Shown: one piece after another, positions 45,273 through 54,649 of the stretch
Layout of the letters: each line of letters opens with the position of its first letter
Position numbering within the stretch: the stretch's first letter is position 1
Source of the DNA: Bacteroidota bacterium
GTDB taxonomy: Bacteria > Bacteroidota > Bacteroidia > UKL13-3
DNA length: 64,000 bases
NCBI GenBank assembly: GCA_027491085.1
Contig: JAIXWW010000016.1
Coordinates: 1 to 64,000, forward strand
Direction of reading: 5' to 3'
Translations under genes and position numbers: made by a program
The notes under the pieces: model-generated
Told to the model about the DNA's origin: nothing
What the model saw: the letters and a program-made list of their open reading frames with translations, nothing else
The model's database searches: none

Positions 45273-46163
45273 ATGAATTTATCGGTAATTATACCATTCT
45301 ATAAAAATACAGATTATTTGTTGCGTTTGCTTCAAAATTTGAGTGCGCATAAATCAGTTTTAAATAATGAACTGAACTATGAAGTAATTATTGTTATTGA
45401 TTCTCCAGAAACAGATTTAGCTTCATTAAATGTATTACTTAATCAAGGTTTAGAGCCTAATTTTTTTAAACAGATTCAATTTATTAAAAATGAAAAGAAT
45501 TTAGGTGTAGCTCAATCAAGAAATATTGGTATGGCTAATGCTCATGGTGATTGGCTGCATGTTGTGGATCAGGATGATGTATTTTGTGAAGATATTTATA
45601 GCCTCATAAATAACAAAAGTGCCGAAACAAACTTTATTTTAGTCAATGGTTATTTTAATTACAGTAAACCAACTTTTAGGCATAAAATTTATTATTTGAA
45701 ACCAACCATAACTTTGAAAAACTTGATTGTTGATGATTTTATTCGCTCACCAGGTCAGGTTTTGTTCAGTAAAAGTTTAATTAAAAACACCATATTTAGG
45801 ACAGCTCCTTGCCATAAAGGATGTGATGATAGGTTTTTTTGGATTGAGTTATTTGCCAATAATGCAATAGTTTTTTCATACATAAAAAAACCTTTTTATG
45901 TTGCAAATATTCACAGTGAAAACTTTAGTTTAGATTCAATGCAATTATATAGATGCAGTATTGAATTATGGGATTTAATAGATTTAACTAAACTCAATAA
46001 TTACCAGAATTATATAAACAATAATAAGGCAACTCTTGACTATATTGTTAATGATAATAGAAATTTAAAAAGTACTGTTAGTTTCCTTAAATATAAGTTC
46101 AGACCTTACCGTTTGATTAGGTATTTTTATAAATATTTAAATAAATTTCTTCGTACTGTTTAG
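45273..46163 (+). CDS. Glycosyltransferase, GT2 family
   Basis: 296 residues. N-terminal LSVIIPFYKNTDYLLRLL, EVIIVIDSPETD, ARNIGMANAHGDWLHVVDQDDVF with the DQDD metal site, and PGQVLFSK in the acceptor region, then a basic C-terminus. Its ATG follows the polymerase stop directly. The last 47 bp are antisense to the 3' end of the opposing GT4 gene; this is where the two halves of the cluster meet. Confidence 0.87.
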   Translation: MNLSVIIPFYKNTDYLLRLLQNLSAHKSVLNNELNYEVIIVIDSPETDLASLNVLLNQGLEPNFFKQIQFIKNEKNLGVAQSRNIGMANAHGDWLHVVDQDDVFCEDIYSLINNKSAETNFILVNGYFNYSKPTFRHKIYYLKPTITLKNLIVDDFIRSPGQVLFSKSLIKNTIFRTAPCHKGCDDRFFWIELFANNAIVFSYIKKPFYVANIHSENFSLDSMQLYRCSIELWDLIDLTKLNNYQNYINNNKATLDYIVNDNRNLKSTVSFLKYKFRPYRLIRYFYKYLNKFLRTV

Positions 46164-47214
46164 CCATTTTTAATGCGTTAAAATCTATAGATTTCTCTGA
46201 TTTACTTGTTGTTTTATAGTTGTCAATTTGTTTGGCTAGTTCATTTACATCACCATAATTAAAAAATACAGCTTGAGTTTTTACCTCCTCAAAAATTTCT
46301 GTATGTTGAGGTATGTTTGATAAATAACAAAATAAACCACACATACCTGCTTCTAAAACGCTATTGGGCAATCCTTCTGAGCTTGATGCTGATATAAAAG
46401 CATCTGCTATCTTATAATATTCATGTGTATTGTCAACATTCCCAATAAATTCAATATTCAACCCTTTGGAAGCACTGATACATTGGTTTAATAGAGGCCC
46501 ATTACCTAAAAAAATTAATTTACTATCCTTACCAATTGTACTCTTTTTAAATGCATTTATAATTGTTAATGGATCTTTTCTATTACTTAACGCACCAACA
46601 CTTATAAAAATGGTATCATTATTTTTATAGCCTAGTTTTGTTCTTAATTCTGTTTTTTGTTTAGAATCTATTTTATGGAAAATGGTATTATCAATTCCGT
46701 TTTGAACTACGTTTATATTAGCAATTTGAGAAGAATAAACTTGTTTTAAACTATTTGAACACACTATTTTACTGTTAGCATTTTTAAATGCATTGAGTTC
46801 TTGATTGGCTATATAATTACCAATAATTTTTCCATAGGTGTCGGTATAGTTTTTATGGATATCTGCCTGAAGTGTGCTTACAATTTTATAATTGTTTAAG
46901 TATTTTATGGTACTTACTGTTCCCCTATAACTTATGGTTTGTATAATATCAGGGTTTATTTCATTTACTTTATTAATCAAGGCAGTTTTACCTTTAAAAA
47001 TCCAATTGATTCTGTTTAGGCCTATACTTTCTATTTTAATAGGTAATTTTTTGAAACTACTCAAAAGCGATGAAGTTGGTTCTATAGATAAAGTAAGTAT
47101 GTTAACATCAAATTTTTGATAATCGATGTTTTTACAGATGTTCAGAATAACATTTGTAAGTCCCGATTTTTCAAGAGTTGAGTTTATAATGAGTAGCTTA
47201 ATTTTAGTATTCAT
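46117..47214 (-). CDS. Glycosyltransferase, GT4 family
   Basis: 365 residues, ATG start. GT-B fold: KLLIINSTLEKSGLTNVILNICKNI, SVGALSNRKDPLTIINAF, LIFLGNGPLLNQC, and SASSSEGLPNSVLEAGMCGLFCYLSNIPQHTEI (E-x7-E). Encoded on the minus strand with the exporter genes. The 3' end overlaps the GT2 gene on the other strand by 47 bp. Confidence 0.88.
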   Translation of the reverse strand: MNTKIKLLIINSTLEKSGLTNVILNICKNIDYQKFDVNILTLSIEPTSSLLSSFKKLPIKIESIGLNRINWIFKGKTALINKVNEINPDIIQTISYRGTVSTIKYLNNYKIVSTLQADIHKNYTDTYGKIIGNYIANQELNAFKNANSKIVCSNSLKQVYSSQIANINVVQNGIDNTIFHKIDSKQKTELRTKLGYKNNDTIFISVGALSNRKDPLTIINAFKKSTIGKDSKLIFLGNGPLLNQCISASKGLNIEFIGNVDNTHEYYKIADAFISASSSEGLPNSVLEAGMCGLFCYLSNIPQHTEIFEEVKTQAVFFNYGDVNELAKQIDNYKTTSKSEKSIDFNALKMAKQYEEIYLNIYKNT

Positions 47215-47233
47215 TTACAATTAGTAAATTAGT

Positions 47234-48457
47234 TTAAATAATAGTTGGATCAGCCTCTTTGTTTTGAAGTAAATATTGTGTGTCTATGAAAAAATAAACA
47301 AAAAAAGTAGTACCATAATACATAATATTAGGATATAAGAAGAAGTGTATTAAAAATAATATATACAAAACTTGACTGTTTACTTTTAAACTTCGTTGAC
47401 CAACTTTGAATAATATATAAAATGAAATAATTGCCCAAATACCATATTGGGCAAACAAATAAATAAAACCGTTGTGCGGAACTGCATACTGTGAAAAGTT
47501 TTCCCAACGAGAATTGAAATTCAACAGTCCCGGTCCATAAATAAAATAATTATCAAGTATCAATGCAACTCCCGATATCAATGAAAATTTTCTTTCTTCT
47601 GTGCTTTTTGACGATTGTGAAGAGTTTTCGCCATCAATAAATCGAGCTACAGATGATGAAGGATTATCTTTCATGTAATTAGTTATTTGATTCCATGAAG
47701 CCAATATACTGATTAGTGAAAGTCCAATGAATGTGAAAATTAGAATAAGTTTTTTTAAATTCAGGTTATTAAAAATAATAAATAGAAGCAAAAAAAGTAT
47801 CATAATTAAGCTTTGCCTAGATCCTGAAAGATCTGTTAGGTAAAAACAAATTACACATAAAAGGGTAAACACAACTGTTTTAAAAACTGTTTTTGAATAC
47901 CAGTATTTATAAATAATATAAAGGTATATACATAATATTCCAGAATAACAGCTACTATCAATTAAGGTTCCCGCTATTCTAGTTAACAATCTTTTTTCAA
48001 TATTGCCAGTTGAAAGTATTAATGAAAATGCAAGTGGATTTGAATTTTCAAATAAACCTTGAATTGTAAGAATTAGAAATGAAGTGATACTAACTATAAT
48101 AAACCATTTTTTTAGTTTTTCTAGGGACTTGTAATAACTAATTGTCCATGAAAAATAAAGTGAATAGATTATTATTCTGATTAAATCATTAAACGAAGGT
48201 GTTGATTTATTTAAAAGCCAATCTATAAAAAATAATGGAATAGAAATAAGTATTAAAAATATAGTACTCCAATTGTTAGTTAAGTTTACATACAATTGTT
48301 TATCAATATTTTTTATTGAATAATATAAACTAATTAAAAGGCATAATACAATAACCAAGTTGTTAGGAATACCCAATACACCACTTAATAAATATAAATT
48401 ATTGAGCAGTATTATTCCTGTTAGTATATTGATTTTGCCTTGAATATTTAATTTCAT
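47234..48457 (-). CDS. O-antigen polymerase / ligase family membrane protein (Wzy_C type)
   Basis: 407 residues with ~11 transmembrane helices. The large periplasmic loop and the following segment (SGSRQSLIMILFLLLF; then GPGLLNFNSRWENFSQYAVPHNGFIYLFAQYG) carry the Wzy_C/WaaL 'H-N-x-F/Y-L' type signature. It is the second polymerase-like gene of the cluster. It could be the ligase that joins the glycan to lipid A core, or an alternative polymerase. Thirteen bp separate it from the Wzz-like gene. Confidence 0.8.
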   Translation of the reverse strand: MKLNIQGKINILTGIILLNNLYLLSGVLGIPNNLVIVLCLLISLYYSIKNIDKQLYVNLTNNWSTIFLILISIPLFFIDWLLNKSTPSFNDLIRIIIYSLYFSWTISYYKSLEKLKKWFIIVSITSFLILTIQGLFENSNPLAFSLILSTGNIEKRLLTRIAGTLIDSSCYSGILCIYLYIIYKYWYSKTVFKTVVFTLLCVICFYLTDLSGSRQSLIMILFLLLFIIFNNLNLKKLILIFTFIGLSLISILASWNQITNYMKDNPSSSVARFIDGENSSQSSKSTEERKFSLISGVALILDNYFIYGPGLLNFNSRWENFSQYAVPHNGFIYLFAQYGIWAIISFYILFKVGQRSLKVNSQVLYILFLIHFFLYPNIMYYGTTFFVYFFIDTQYLLQNKEADPTII

Positions 48458-48469
48458 TAAAACTAAATA

Positions 48470-49528
48470 TTACCTTTTTAACCCTTTTAAATAAAATATG
48501 GTTAAAGAAAAGAATAGGAGTGTAGCACCAATAATGGCACCAACAATTCCATATATTACCTTAGACTTTATATGTTGTTCAAGTGGTAAAGTTGGTTCAT
48601 CTATAACTTGAAGTATTGGTTTTTCTTGATCTAAATTAAATTTCGCAATCTCTTTATTTTTAACAACTTCAGCATACATTAAATTCAATATTTCATTATC
48701 TCTTTTTAATCTGTTTGATTTGATTTTCCCTCTGAATTTAAATACTCCAATCGACTGATCCATTGCTTCAGCTGCATCGCTTTCCGAACTATACATAGCA
48801 GTTTTGATAGAGTCAGCTCTATTTGATACTAATTCGTAATTGGCAAGTAAATTTTTGGTGATGGTTTCTATATAAAATGAACTTAGGTTTTTATAAATAG
48901 TTTCTATAAATATTTTTGAAAGCAACTCATCTTTACTTTTATAGCTAATAAGAATGATTCCACTAGATGATTGACTTACTAAAGATGACGATTTCTTTTT
49001 CACTGTTTCATATTGTAGGTCATTCGATTTTAAAATAAGTGATAAAATAATATCCATCGCTTTATTTTCATGGTAACTGAGCTTTTCAATATTTTTACTA
49101 GTAAAAGTACCGAAGTTACTTAGCGAGGTATCATTACTCCAAACCTTTTTTAGCGACATAATTTCTATGTATTTATCGGCTAAGGTAAAGTTGGTATTTG
49201 GGTAATTGGTTAAAAGAGATTGTCCTAATATTTTTTTTGTACCAATTAAAAACAATATACGCTCATCCGTTATGTTCATAGGGGAGGAGTTTAAGCTAAA
49301 CTGGCTCGCTAGTGCTGCTAATGGATTCTGTGAATTACTTTTCCCATCGTTTATAATAAAACTAATTTTAGCTTCATATTTTGTTTTACTAATTATCGCT
49401 ATGGCTATGCCTAAGGCCAAACCTAATACAATTGCCACTATCCAAAGAACTTTGTATTTTAATTGATAACTGATAAAGTTTTTCAGATTTTTAACTATAT
49501 CCTCAAAGGCTATTTCTCTATTTTCCAT
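48470..49528 (-). CDS. Wzz-like chain-length determinant / polysaccharide co-polymerase
   Basis: 352 residues. N-terminal transmembrane helix (~28-47), periplasmic coiled-coil region, and C-terminal helix (~325-347) preceded by IDEPTLPLEQHIKSK, the Pro-rich TM2 signature of the Wzz family. No C-terminal BY-kinase domain is fused. It would set glycan chain length or link polymerase to the outer-membrane exporter encoded 9 bp upstream. Confidence 0.9.
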   Translation of the reverse strand: MENREIAFEDIVKNLKNFISYQLKYKVLWIVAIVLGLALGIAIAIISKTKYEAKISFIINDGKSNSQNPLAALASQFSLNSSPMNITDERILFLIGTKKILGQSLLTNYPNTNFTLADKYIEIMSLKKVWSNDTSLSNFGTFTSKNIEKLSYHENKAMDIILSLILKSNDLQYETVKKKSSSLVSQSSSGIILISYKSKDELLSKIFIETIYKNLSSFYIETITKNLLANYELVSNRADSIKTAMYSSESDAAEAMDQSIGVFKFRGKIKSNRLKRDNEILNLMYAEVVKNKEIAKFNLDQEKPILQVIDEPTLPLEQHIKSKVIYGIVGAIIGATLLFFSLTIFYLKGLKR

Positions 49529-49537
49529 TCAATTGAT

Positions 49538-51973
49538 TTATTTAGAAAGTGAAACTATTAAAAAAACTAGAGTTGTTAATGTAGAAGCTATAGTTGTTAC
49601 TTCTAAAACACTAACAGGTTTTCTTACTTCGCGCTTTGGAACAACTATTTCACAACCTGGCTTTACCTTTGGATATATCTTAACAAATAAGAAATTGTGA
49701 GTAGCTTTTACTGTGCCGTTTGCATAAACTATATATGACTTTCTTTTTAATGCTTTTGAAGAAAAACCCCCAGCATTCGAAACAAAGCCTCTAAGTGAAT
49801 TAGCATTATTAATATTTACCTTTATTGGATACAATACTTCCCCACTTACTAATACAGTTTGCTTTTCATATGGAACTTTTAAAATATCACCATCTCTTAG
49901 AAGTAAATCTTCTTTTGAGCCTGGTTTTTTTAATATCTTAGAAACATTTATTCCAACTATATCATACAATGAGTTTTCTTCTTCATACACATCAAGTATT
50001 GAATTGGAGTCTTTACTTTGTTTTCTCAATGCTTTCAGTTTATTCTGATATATAATGGTAGTTGAATAATCTCTATTCTTTTTTCTTAATAAAATTATTC
50101 CGTCTTTAAATGCAGATGCAGTTAATCCACCACCTCTTTTAATGATATCTGATATTTTTTCATTGTTCCTTTCAATTGTATAGTTCCCTGGATAAAGCAC
50201 TTCTCCTTCTATTGTTACATTTTTTTGTGGTTCGTAACCAGAAATAGCATAAATATTAACTATATCAAAAGGCTCTAATTCAAACTTTAAGTTTGAATTT
50301 TCTTTTAGTTCATTATTTAATTCAAAGCGTTTAATAATGGCTATTTCTGAATTAATTACTGTTTTATCAATATCAAATTTTCGTCTTGACACTTCAACTC
50401 TGGTAAGAGCAGCTGTTTCTTTAAATCCACCAGCTGCAATTATTAAATCCTCAATTTTCATGTTTTGTGCATAAGGATAGTCACCTGGTTTTAAAACTTC
50501 TCCATTAATAATTACACCGTAACTTTGTTTTAGTTCCAATTTTGAAGCAATTTGAATGATATCTTCACGTTCTAATCTGATGTCGGTAGCTAAATTATTT
50601 TTAATATCAGTTAGGTTTACCGACAGCATCATTAAACTATTGTCTTCTTTTAATCTATAAATAATAGCTCTTGTTAAAAAAGCATCTTCGGTTAAACCTT
50701 CTGCTTTTTCAATTAATTTTGTTACAGTTAAATTATTTTCAAGGGCATATACTCCTGGTCTAAATACAGCACCTTTAATTTGAACCCTATTTTCAAATCG
50801 TTCTAATAGCTTGTCTACAGTATATACATCTCCACTTTTTGGTGAAAACATATTTATTAACTCATTTTGAATATCGGCAACACTTTTTTGTTTCGAAGTA
50901 TTTCTGGTAACTTTTATTTTTTCTTTAAAGGCTTCATTGGTAAATCCACCAGCATAGGTTATTAAATCTTTAAGTGTTTCGTTTTTTTGTATTTCAAAAT
51001 ATCCATTCCTTTTAACCTCACCTTTTATTTCTACTTTATTTTCAAATGGACTTATTTTTATTAAATCTTGGTCTTGAAGTCTAATATTTCCTTTTGCTTC
51101 CCCTTTCATTAAAAAATCATAGATATCCAAATTGGCAATAACTCTGTTATTTCTGATTACTTTAATATTTCTCATTGAACCATTTTTACTTGGTCCTCCT
51201 GAATGGTAAAGTGCATTGAAAACAGTTGAAAACGAAGATAAGGTGTATGTTCCTGGCATTGTAACCTCGCCCATAATAAGTACTTTAATGCTTCTAATAT
51301 TACCTAGTGAAATATTCACTTTAGTTTCACCAGTATTTATTCTATCATAAATTTGTGAAAGCGATTTTGTTATACGCATTCTGGCTTGTTCAATGGTTAA
51401 ACCCGAAACTTGCACTATGCCTGCAAGTGGAATTCTGATATTTCCATCAGGACTAATTTTTAAACTCATGCTTTCCTCCGAATAACCATAAATATCAATT
51501 ATTAATTCATCATCAGGACCTAATTGATAATTTTGTGGTGTTGCTATTTTTAAGTTTGGTTCAAACGTTAGGTTTTTATTATTGAATAATTCAGAACCAA
51601 AGTTTTTATAATTATCATTTTCTGTTGTTTCCTTGAACTCATTACTGTTTTCATTTACTTTACGCAGTGAAGTAGTGATATTACTTTTTGTTTTTGAGGT
51701 AATTGAAAGATTATTGATACGCTCCTTAAGTTTATCAAATTCTAAACCAGACATTTTTCTTTTTTTAGTTTCAGCTTCAAGTTCTGTAATGCCAATTCCG
51801 TTACTTTGGGCTTTATTCCAAAAATCAGCTATTTGTTCATCACTTAATTGATCAATTTTTATTGTTGCAATATTTTGAAGGTTCAGCGTTTGCGAATTGA
51901 CTTTATTAATTGAACCAAAGTAAACACTTAGTAATACAAAACAAAAGATATAAAGGGTATTTGATTTTTTCAT
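49538..51973 (-). CDS. Outer-membrane polysaccharide export protein (Wza-like, multi-SLBB)
   Basis: 811 residues. Signal peptide to ~28 (VNSQ), a helical/charged region (~40-135), a poly-export domain at ~148-230 (YQLGPDDELIIDIYGY, GNIRIPLAGIVQVSGLT), then a series of about five to six SLBB domains, each starting like V.I.GEV..PG.Y. A C-terminal hydrophobic helix ends at VSLSK. OPX proteins form the outer-membrane channel for capsule or exopolysaccharide. First gene of the minus-strand operon; transcription starts somewhere in 51974-52205. Confidence 0.93.
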   Translation of the reverse strand: MKKSNTLYIFCFVLLSVYFGSINKVNSQTLNLQNIATIKIDQLSDEQIADFWNKAQSNGIGITELEAETKKRKMSGLEFDKLKERINNLSITSKTKSNITTSLRKVNENSNEFKETTENDNYKNFGSELFNNKNLTFEPNLKIATPQNYQLGPDDELIIDIYGYSEESMSLKISPDGNIRIPLAGIVQVSGLTIEQARMRITKSLSQIYDRINTGETKVNISLGNIRSIKVLIMGEVTMPGTYTLSSFSTVFNALYHSGGPSKNGSMRNIKVIRNNRVIANLDIYDFLMKGEAKGNIRLQDQDLIKISPFENKVEIKGEVKRNGYFEIQKNETLKDLITYAGGFTNEAFKEKIKVTRNTSKQKSVADIQNELINMFSPKSGDVYTVDKLLERFENRVQIKGAVFRPGVYALENNLTVTKLIEKAEGLTEDAFLTRAIIYRLKEDNSLMMLSVNLTDIKNNLATDIRLEREDIIQIASKLELKQSYGVIINGEVLKPGDYPYAQNMKIEDLIIAAGGFKETAALTRVEVSRRKFDIDKTVINSEIAIIKRFELNNELKENSNLKFELEPFDIVNIYAISGYEPQKNVTIEGEVLYPGNYTIERNNEKISDIIKRGGGLTASAFKDGIILLRKKNRDYSTTIIYQNKLKALRKQSKDSNSILDVYEEENSLYDIVGINVSKILKKPGSKEDLLLRDGDILKVPYEKQTVLVSGEVLYPIKVNINNANSLRGFVSNAGGFSSKALKRKSYIVYANGTVKATHNFLFVKIYPKVKPGCEIVVPKREVRKPVSVLEVTTIASTLTTLVFLIVSLSK

Positions 51974-52205
51974 TAAAACTTGATTTTTCTAAATAAGGTT
52001 GCAAAGTAATAGTTAATTATTAAAAATTAAATGGTACAATTACGGTAAACTAAAATTGGACTATTCTATTCTTATTATCAATGTTTTATGTTATTTTTTT
52101 TTATTTTCAGTAATATTTTTTTTATTGATTAGTAGATTATTGATAAGTTGTTGGTACTTTGAGCCATTAATTTAATTAATTCGTTGGTTGTAGGTAATAT
52201 TTTTT
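51974..52205. other. Divergent intergenic region between the exporter gene and the DUF151 nuclease gene
   Basis: AT-rich, 232 bp, without a gene. It must hold promoters for both directions. On the minus strand TATTACTTTG (around 52000) is close to, but not, a TAnnTTTG box. Confidence 0.4.
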
Positions 52206-52799
52206 ATGGATAAGGTAAAGATAAATATTTTAGGTTTAAGTAGCGGACAAACAAGTGGTAGTTATACCTTAATATTAGGCGAAGATAAAGGTAACAGGAG
52301 ATTGCCTATAGTAATAGGCAGTTTTGAAGCACAGGCAATTGCAATTGAAATTGAGAAAATTATTCCTTTCAGACCAATGACCCATGATTTGTTCTTGAGT
52401 TTCTTTAAGGAGTTTAGTATTGAACTGCTCGAAATTCAAATTTATAGTTTGCAAGAAGGTATATTCCATGCAAAATTAGTTTGTGAACAAATGGGAATAA
52501 TCAAGGAAATTGAAGCTAGAACAAGCGACAGTATAGCTTTGGCTGTTCGATTTAAATGCCCAATTTATACTTTTGAAGATATATTAGAAGAGGCTGGAAT
52601 TATTATAGATGATAGTGAAGAGCAAAATATATTTGATGATGAAATTGAGAATAAAATAAATATTGAAGTCAATAAGTCTAACGATATGAGTAAATTAGCT
52701 TTAGAAAAGTTACACCAATTACTAAATGAGGCTTTATCAGTTGAAGATTATGCACTTGCTGCAAAAATTAGAGATGAAATAGAATTAAGAAACAAATAA
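52206..52799 (+). CDS. Bifunctional nuclease (BFN/DUF151) with C-terminal UvrB/UvrC motif
   Basis: 197 residues. The DUF151 domain (1-~135) shows LPIVIGSFEAQAIAIEIEK, PMTHDLFLSFF and ARTSDSIALAVRFKCPIY. The last ~35 residues (LEKLHQLLNEALSVEDYALAAKIRDEIELR) form a UVR helical hairpin, as in UvrB/UvrC, joined by an acidic linker. BFN proteins of plants and Mycobacterium/Thermotoga relatives have been described as nucleases. The fusion to UVR is typical for Bacteroidota and hints at a DNA- or RNA-maintenance role. The permease gene follows by 43 bp. Confidence 0.88.
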   Translation: MDKVKINILGLSSGQTSGSYTLILGEDKGNRRLPIVIGSFEAQAIAIEIEKIIPFRPMTHDLFLSFFKEFSIELLEIQIYSLQEGIFHAKLVCEQMGIIKEIEARTSDSIALAVRFKCPIYTFEDILEEAGIIIDDSEEQNIFDDEIENKINIEVNKSNDMSKLALEKLHQLLNEALSVEDYALAAKIRDEIELRNK

Positions 52800-52842
52800 C
52801 ATCTTTAGTCAATAAATTTTTTATAAAATTACTTAAACATTT

Positions 52843-54093
52843 ATGAATATAAAATTCCGTCTTATACTAATGAGTTTTCTCCAGTTTTTTGTTTGGGGAG
52901 CATGGCTAATTACTGTTGGAAATTATTGGTTTGCTACAAAGCAATGGAGCGGTTCTGAATTTGGTGCTATTTTTTCTACCTTAGGTTTATCATCTATTTT
53001 AATGCCTGCTTTAACGGGTATTATTGCCGATAAATTTATCAATGCAGAAAGATTGTATGGAATACTTCATATACTTGGCGGGTTGGCTTTATGTTATATA
53101 CCCCAAGTTGATTCACCAACATCATTTTTCTGGGTTATATTCTTGGCTATGTTATGTTATATGCCAACCATTTCACTTTCAAATTCAATTGCTTATGCTA
53201 TTTTAAAAAATAATAAATTTGATGTAGTGAAAGTATTTCCTCCTATTCGTGTTTGGGGAACTATTGGATTTATTATTGCTATGTGGATTACCAATATTTC
53301 TGGTAATAAAGCCTCTTCAAATATGTTTTACATAGCAGCTATAGCAGCTATTTCATTAGGTGTTTATTCATTTACTTTGCCTCAATGTCCACCTAAAAAT
53401 TTGATATCAAGCAATTCAACTTTAGCCCAAAAGTTAGGATTGGATGCTTTTAAACTTTTTGGTACTTATAAAATTGCTTTGTTTCTTATATTCTCCATGT
53501 TTTTAGGTGCGGCCTTACAATTAACCAATATGTATGGTGATACCTTTTTATCGGATTTCTCTAAAATTCCTGAGTATAGTGATTCGTTTGTGGTTAAGTA
53601 CTCAACCATTATTATGTCTATTTCTCAAATATCAGAAACCTTATTCATTTTAGCTATACCATTCTTTTTAAAGCGTTTTGGTATTAAACAGGTAATGCTT
53701 ATTTCTATGGTAGCCTGGGTATTGAGGTTTGGTTTATTTGCATTTGGTGATCCTTCTGGTGGCTTATGGATGATTGTATTATCATGCATTGTTTACGGAA
53801 TGGCCTTCGATTTTTTCAATATATCTGGCTCATTATTTATTGAAACCTCTACCGATTCCACAATTCGTTCAAGTGCACAAGGTTTGTTTATGATGATGAC
53901 TAATGGATTTGGAGCAGTTTTAGGTAGCGCAGTAAGTGGTTTTTTAATTGATAAATATTTTACTATCAATGGTGTTAAAGATTGGCATTCCATTTGGATT
54001 TCGTTTGCAATTTATGCTTTAGTTATTGCTATTGCATTTACAGTATTATTTAAGCATAAACACAATCCTGAAGAATTAGAGAACGTAATCTAA
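52843..54093 (+). CDS. Nucleoside permease, NupG/XapB-type MFS transporter
   Basis: 416 residues, 12 transmembrane helices. The start (RLILMSFLQFFVWGAWLITVGNYW) and ADKFINAERLYGILHILGG match the nucleoside:H+ symporter branch of the MFS. Conserved PPIRVWGTIGFIIAMW and SAQGLFMMMTNGFGAVLGS are also present. It imports nucleosides across the inner membrane. Tail-to-tail with recX, 2 bp apart. Confidence 0.9.
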   Translation: MNIKFRLILMSFLQFFVWGAWLITVGNYWFATKQWSGSEFGAIFSTLGLSSILMPALTGIIADKFINAERLYGILHILGGLALCYIPQVDSPTSFFWVIFLAMLCYMPTISLSNSIAYAILKNNKFDVVKVFPPIRVWGTIGFIIAMWITNISGNKASSNMFYIAAIAAISLGVYSFTLPQCPPKNLISSNSTLAQKLGLDAFKLFGTYKIALFLIFSMFLGAALQLTNMYGDTFLSDFSKIPEYSDSFVVKYSTIIMSISQISETLFILAIPFFLKRFGIKQVMLISMVAWVLRFGLFAFGDPSGGLWMIVLSCIVYGMAFDFFNISGSLFIETSTDSTIRSSAQGLFMMMTNGFGAVLGSAVSGFLIDKYFTINGVKDWHSIWISFAIYALVIAIAFTVLFKHKHNPEELENVI

Positions 54094-54095
54094 TA

Positions 54096-54572
54096 TTACT
54101 GATTTATTTTTTTTACTATATCCCAAACTAAATCGGTTTCAAATCCTCTACTTACTAAGTATTTTGCTGTTTTATTGGCTTTTATTAAGTAGTTTTTATC
54201 TTTCAGTGCGTCATATTTAGCTAATGCTTCTTCTTTTAAGGTTTGTAAATAGTCATCAAAATCTATTTCTTTCATCCCTTGCTGAATGCAGTAATCTGAA
54301 ACTTGTTTGAGTTTCAACTCTTGTTTAATTTTATTGCGGCCCCATTTTTTTACCCTAAACTTACCGCCTGCAAATGCTTTTGCAAATCGTTCCTCATTCA
54401 AATAGTTTTGAATAATTAACTCTGCTATTACTTGTTCTGCATCATTATAAAACACGCCATATTCCGCTAGTTTATTTTTTACTTCATAATGGCTTCGTTC
54501 TTGGTAAGCGCAGTAACTAGCTAATTTTAACAGTGCTTGTTTAGGTGTAAGTTTAATTTCTTTTTTCTGCAT
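54096..54572 (-). CDS. recX: Regulatory protein RecX
   Basis: 158 residues, the normal size. Three-helix repeats: ALLKLASYCAYQERSHYEVKNKLAE, LNEERFAKAFAGGKFRVKKWGRNKIKQELK and the final YLVSRGFETDLVWDIVK. It binds RecA filaments and modulates recombination. recA is not adjacent. Confidence 0.92.
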   Translation of the reverse strand: MQKKEIKLTPKQALLKLASYCAYQERSHYEVKNKLAEYGVFYNDAEQVIAELIIQNYLNEERFAKAFAGGKFRVKKWGRNKIKQELKLKQVSDYCIQQGMKEIDFDDYLQTLKEEALAKYDALKDKNYLIKANKTAKYLVSRGFETDLVWDIVKKINQ

Positions 54573-54649
54573 TTAAAGTATTAATGTTTTTACAAAAATA
54601 TATTACAATTAGCTATATTTAATCAAAACCAATTATTAGTTTTGAACGC

